A stretch of 16,349 nucleotides of DNA from Rikenellaceae bacterium (GTDB lineage Bacteria > Bacteroidota > Bacteroidia > Bacteroidales > UBA932): NCBI GenBank assembly GCA_900767375.1, contig CAAFYX010000087.1, positions 1 to 16,349 on the forward strand, given 5' to 3'. The notes beneath the pieces were generated by a model. It was not told the DNA's origin and did no database searches. It saw only the letters and a program-made list of their open reading frames with translations. Of the stretch, positions 13,113 to 16,349 are shown one piece after another (within the stretch, counting starts at the first letter, position 1; each line of letters starts with the position of its first letter). Made by a program: the position numbers and the translations under genes.

Positions 13113-14501
13113 ATGCAGCAGAATGACGTTATCATCAGACTTGATCATATCACCAAGTCTTATGGCGACAAGGTCGTCCTGGATGATATCAATCTGGAAA
13201 TCAAGCGTGGCGAGTTCGTGACCCTCCTGGGCCCGTCCGGCTGCGGAAAAACTACCACACTGCGTCTCATCGCAGGCTTCCTCACACCCGACCAGGGCGC
13301 TGTAATGATGGAAGGCAAGGACATTTCCGACGTCCCTCCTTTCCGCCGCCCGCTCAACACGGTCTTCCAGCGCTACGCACTGTTCCCGCATCTCGACGTG
13401 TATGACAATATCGCCTTCGGCCTCAAGCTTAACAAGACCCCGGAGGACGAGATCGACAAGCGCGTCCGCAAGGTCCTCAAGCTCGTGAGCATGACCGACT
13501 ACGAGGAAAGGGACGTGGACTCCCTCTCCGGCGGCCAGCAGCAGCGCGTCGCCATCGCGAGGGCCCTCGTCAACCAGCCTAAGGTCCTCCTTCTCGACGA
13601 GCCTCTGGCCGCCCTCGACCTGAAGATGCGCAAGGACATGCAGATAGAGCTCAAGGAAATGCACAAGGAGCTCGGCATCACCTTCATCTACGTCACCCAC
13701 GACCAGGAGGAGGCCCTGACCCTCTCCGACACCATCGTCGTGATGAACGAAGGCCGCATCCAGCAGATCGGCACCCCTACCGACATCTACAACGAACCTC
13801 AGAACGAGTTCGTCGCCGACTTCATCGGCGAATCCAATATCCTTAACGGTACAATGCTCGGCGACCGCAGGGTCTCCTTCATCGGCCACGAGTTCGACTG
13901 CGTCGACGAGGGCTTCGGTGAGAACGTCCCCGTCGACGTAGTCGTGCGCCCTGAGGACATCTACATCCTGACCCGCCTCGACGGCGCCCAGTTCAGCGGC
14001 ACCGTCAAGTCCTGCACCTTCAAGGGCGTCCACTACGAGATGTTCATCGACACCGACAACGGTTCCGAGATCATGGTCCAGGACTACAATGCCTTCGAGG
14101 TCGGCTCCACAGTGGGTCTTCTCGTCAAGCCTCAGGACATCCAGGTGATGCACAAGCCACGCCTGCGCAACACCTTCGAGGGCGAGATGGTCGACGAGAC
14201 CCACGTCTCCTTCCTCGACGGTGAGTTCGAGTGCCTCGCCCAGCCGGGCCTTCAGGCCGGCGACAAGGTGACCGTCGAAGTCGAGTTCGGCGATGTCGAC
14301 CTCCTCGACTACGCCGAGGAAGGCGAGCTCCAGGCGGAGGTCTACGCCCTCATCTACAAGGGCGACCACTACCACCTCGACGTCCGCCTCAAGCGCGGAA
14401 TCCACATCTATGTCGACACCCAGGACGTCTGGGACAAGGGCGACCTCGTCGGCATCAACATCAAACCGGAGGACATTAAACTGAGCAAGGCAAATGACTA
14501 A
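13113..14501 (+). CDS. potA: Spermidine/putrescine ABC transporter ATP-binding protein PotA
   Basis: A 462-residue protein. The ATPase domain (1-235) is complete: Walker A GPSGCGKT (40-47), Q-loop Q86 in NTVFQRYALFPH, signature LSGGQ (138-142), Walker B VLLLDEP (158-164, catalytic E163), and switch histidine H196 in VTHD. The N-terminal LDHITKSYGDKVVLDDINL and NTVFQRYALFPH are typical of PotA. The C-terminal region is about 90 residues longer than in E. coli PotA and appears to hold two tandem TOBE-like units (about 242-346 and 352-457). These share an N-xx-x-G-x-M...VSF...EF-C pattern, a second-half YKG/FKG-HY pattern, and (V/I)KP(E/Q)DI endings. The protein powers uptake from the cytoplasmic face. 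Its stop overlaps the potB start by 8 bases. Substrate specificity is inferred from the whole potABCD set. Confidence 0.93.
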   Translation: MQQNDVIIRLDHITKSYGDKVVLDDINLEIKRGEFVTLLGPSGCGKTTTLRLIAGFLTPDQGAVMMEGKDISDVPPFRRPLNTVFQRYALFPHLDVYDNIAFGLKLNKTPEDEIDKRVRKVLKLVSMTDYEERDVDSLSGGQQQRVAIARALVNQPKVLLLDEPLAALDLKMRKDMQIELKEMHKELGITFIYVTHDQEEALTLSDTIVVMNEGRIQQIGTPTDIYNEPQNEFVADFIGESNILNGTMLGDRRVSFIGHEFDCVDEGFGENVPVDVVVRPEDIYILTRLDGAQFSGTVKSCTFKGVHYEMFIDTDNGSEIMVQDYNAFEVGSTVGLLVKPQDIQVMHKPRLRNTFEGEMVDETHVSFLDGEFECLAQPGLQAGDKVTVEVEFGDVDLLDYAEEGELQAEVYALIYKGDHYHLDVRLKRGIHIYVDTQDVWDKGDLVGINIKPEDIKLSKAND

Positions 14502-15264
14502 AAGGAGCAACTGGAGCATTCCGTACATAGTCTTTCTGGTCCTTTTCGTGGTCCTGCCACTGATCCTGATCATGGTCTACGCCTTCCAGGACGGCTCCGG
14601 GCACTTCTCGCTGCAGAACATCACCCGCTTCTTCTCGGACGGTGACGCCATCTCCACCTTCGGCGTGTCCATAGAAGTGGCGATCGAGAACACCCTGATC
14701 TGCCTCCTGCTCGGCTACCCGGCAGCATACATCCTCGCGGACAAGAAACTCAACAGGTCGGCCGTGACCATCATCCTCTTCATCCTCCCTATGTGGATCA
14801 ATGCCCTGATGAGGACCCTCGCCACCGCCGAACTCTTCAACATGCTCGGATTCACCCTCGGAAAGGGAACCCTCCTTTTCGGTATGGCATACGACTACCT
14901 CCCGTTCATGATCTATCCTATCTACAACATCCTGCAGAAGATGGACAAGTCATACGCGGAGGCGGCCCAGGACCTTGGGGCCACACCTGTCCAGGTGTTC
15001 ACCAAGGTCACTCTGCCGCTCTCCATGCCTGGAATCATCAGCGGAGTGATGATGGTCTTCATGCCTACCGTCAGCACCTTCGCCATCTCCGAGTTCCTCA
15101 CGAACAACAAGATAAAGCTCTTCGGTACCATCATCCAGGAGAACATCAACTCCTCCATGTGGAACTACGGAGCAGCGCTTGCATTCATAATGCTCATCAT
15201 CATCGGAATCACCACGCTGTTCTCCGATGACAGCAAATCAGCAGCCGAAGGAGGGGTTATCTAA
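14494..15264 (+). CDS. potB: Spermidine/putrescine ABC transporter permease PotB
   Basis: A 256-residue inner-membrane permease of the BPD_transp_1 family with about six hydrophobic segments; the first is IPYIVFLVLFVVLPLILIMVY. The cytoplasmic EAA loop that docks on the ATPase is YAEAAQDLGATPVQVFTKVTLPLSMPGI, around residues 153-180. Together with PotC it forms the heterodimeric channel. The ATG at 14494 lies within the last codons of potA (ATGACTAA), indicating translational coupling. The stop shares one base with the potC start. Confidence 0.92.
   Translation: MTKRSNWSIPYIVFLVLFVVLPLILIMVYAFQDGSGHFSLQNITRFFSDGDAISTFGVSIEVAIENTLICLLLGYPAAYILADKKLNRSAVTIILFILPMWINALMRTLATAELFNMLGFTLGKGTLLFGMAYDYLPFMIYPIYNILQKMDKSYAEAAQDLGATPVQVFTKVTLPLSMPGIISGVMMVFMPTVSTFAISEFLTNNKIKLFGTIIQENINSSMWNYGAALAFIMLIIIGITTLFSDDSKSAAEGGVI
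15248..15254 (+). promoter_or_regulatory. Shine-Dalgarno sequence of potC
   Basis: AAGGAGG lies 9 bases before the potC ATG at 15264, inside the 3' end of potB. It is the one clear Shine-Dalgarno match noticed in a window where most genes lack one, and it supports the choice of the ATG overlapping the potB stop. Confidence 0.6.
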
Positions 15265-16076
15265 TGAAGAAACTTTTCGCACAGACCTACCTCTGGGTGC
15301 TCCTGATCCTTCTCTACGCACCTATCGTCTTCATCGGAGTGTTCTCCTTCACCGAGGCCAAGGCCCTCGGCAACTGGACCGGCTTCTCCCTTGAACTCTA
15401 CAAATCCCTCTTCACCGGCGGAATGCAGGGCGGAAGCTCCCTCCTCGCCGCAGTGAAGAACACCCTCCTCATAGCCCTTCTCGCCGCCGCCATCTCCACC
15501 CTTCTGGGAACTGTCGCGGCCATCGGCATCTTCAACATGAAGGGCAAGATGAAGCGCACCGTCCAGTTCCTGAACAACATCCCGATGATCAATCCTGACA
15601 TCATCACCGGTGTGTCGCTCTTCATCCTCTTCGTGTTCCTCCACTTCAGCCAGGGATACACCACCGTGGTTCTGGCGCACGTCACCTTCTGCACGCCTTA
15701 TGTCGTGCTGAGCGTGCTCCCGAAGCTCTCCCAGATGAATCCAAACATCTACGAGGCGGCCCTCGACCTCGGAGCCACTCCGGGCCAGGCCCTCCGCAAG
15801 GTCCTCATCCCTATGCTCCGCCCGGGAATGTTCTCCGGCTTCATCCTCGCGTTCACCATGTCGCTGGACGACTTCGCCGTGACCTTCTTCACCAGAGGAA
15901 CCATCGGCCTCGAAACGCTCTCGACATACATCTACGCCGATGCCAGAAAGGGAGGCCTCACCCCTGAGCTCCGCCCTCTGATGACCCTGATTTTCCTTAT
16001 GATCTTTATACTCCTGGTGGTTATCAACGTCCGCCAGGCCAAGTCTGAAACCAAATCGAAAAACAAGCACAAATGA
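15264..16076 (+). CDS. potC: Spermidine/putrescine ABC transporter permease PotC
   Basis: A 270-residue second permease subunit. The N-terminal segment LWVLLILLYAPIVFIGVFSF is typical of PotC. The EAA loop is IYEAALDLGATPGQALRKVLIPMLRPGM, around 166-193. It is followed by the conserved FTMSLDDFAVTFF block, in which the SLDDF motif is characteristic of PotC-like permeases. The gene begins at an ATG overlapping the potB TAA (TAATG) with a good Shine-Dalgarno, and its TGA overlaps the potD ATG (ATGA). Confidence 0.93.
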   Translation: MKKLFAQTYLWVLLILLYAPIVFIGVFSFTEAKALGNWTGFSLELYKSLFTGGMQGGSSLLAAVKNTLLIALLAAAISTLLGTVAAIGIFNMKGKMKRTVQFLNNIPMINPDIITGVSLFILFVFLHFSQGYTTVVLAHVTFCTPYVVLSVLPKLSQMNPNIYEAALDLGATPGQALRKVLIPMLRPGMFSGFILAFTMSLDDFAVTFFTRGTIGLETLSTYIYADARKGGLTPELRPLMTLIFLMIFILLVVINVRQAKSETKSKNKHK

Positions 16077-16349
16077 AAAAGTTAGTAGGTATTCTCCTTT
16101 CCCTTGCAGTCCTCGCAGGCTGCAGCTCCGACCGCGACCACATCCTCAAGGTCTACAACTGGGGCGATTACATCGACGAATCCCTCATCCCCGAGTTCGA
16201 GCAGTGGTATGAGGAACAGACCGGTGAACCGGTGGAAATCGTGTACCAGACCTTCGACATCAACGAGACCATGCTCTCGAAGATCGAGAAAGGCCAGGAG
16301 GACTATGACGTTGTCTGTCCTTCGGACTACATCATCCAGAGAATGCTGA
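16073..16349 (+). CDS. potD: Polyamine-binding lipoprotein PotD, 5' part (cut by the window end)
   Basis: The first 92 residues of the substrate-binding protein; the frame is open at the window edge. A lipoprotein signal peptide MKKLVGILLSLAVLAGC has the lipobox LAGC (Cys17). The mature protein begins with the PotD signature LKVYNWGDYIDESLIPEFE, which contributes to the polyamine-binding cleft. It continues with VEIVYQTFDINETMLSKIE and YDVVCPSDYIIQRML, both typical of the PotD/PotF family. The ATG at 16073 overlaps the potC stop by the ATGA arrangement. Spermidine versus putrescine preference cannot be judged from this part. The lipid anchor on the inner membrane is the Bacteroidota counterpart of the free periplasmic PotD of E. 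coli. Confidence 0.92.
   Translation, partial: MKKLVGILLSLAVLAGCSSDRDHILKVYNWGDYIDESLIPEFEQWYEEQTGEPVEIVYQTFDINETMLSKIEKGQEDYDVVCPSDYIIQRML

Noticed and set aside
13104..14573. A 489-residue minus-strand open frame across potA.
   Set aside because: It is an acidic, V/D/L/E-rich antisense shadow caused by the codon bias of potA; potA itself has every ABC ATPase motif.

Overview
The window looks like a chromosomal segment of a moderately high-GC member of the Bacteroidota, most likely Bacteroidales. The evidence is a -7 promoter element of the TAnnTTTG type ahead of nearly every transcription unit, a general lack of Shine-Dalgarno sequences, secreted glycosidases with Bacteroides-like architecture, and Bacteroides-type PotA. 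No genus can be fixed from the sequence alone.

The left 3.1 kb is accessory DNA. It opens with the 3' end of a group II intron: the C-terminal part of the maturase frame, interrupted by a TGA, followed by well-formed domains V and VI. Next is a 21-bp tandem repeat and a striking symmetric unit: two ~154-bp inverted repeats (707-860 and 2716-2869), each with two 36-nt GGGCTAGGT...ACCTAGCCC hairpins and one half-site. They bracket a divergent pair of genes, a REP-associated-type HUH (Y1) transposase and an HD-domain phosphohydrolase. Outside the right inverted repeat lies a 52-bp-period array of AACCTTC...GAAGGTT hairpins, then a strong terminator-like hairpin. Related short palindromes recur between lacZ and the porin gene (11.8-11.9 kb), so several families of small hairpin repeats occupy gene 3' ends here.

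The middle (3.1-11.8 kb) holds ordinary chromosomal genes. A minus-strand pair encodes an outer-membrane beta-barrel protein and a YpfJ-type zinc metallopeptidase. It diverges from a polysaccharide deacetylase lipoprotein, which converges on a minus-strand GH97 glycosidase / MalY-PatB aminotransferase pair. The GH97 enzyme, with residues of the retaining alpha-galactosidase subgroup, diverges from a secreted GH2 beta-galactosidase; this gives a compact galactoside-degrading divergon with back-to-back promoters. No SusC/SusD pair or dedicated regulator is present in the window.

The right end (12.0-16.35 kb) is one plus-strand operon: an outer-membrane porin-like protein, then the polyamine ABC importer PotA, PotB, PotC and the beginning of PotD, cut by the window edge. 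The Pot genes overlap at their start and stop codons. PotA is longer than usual because its C-terminal regulatory TOBE region appears duplicated. The order suggests an outer-membrane channel co-expressed with the inner-membrane spermidine/putrescine importer.
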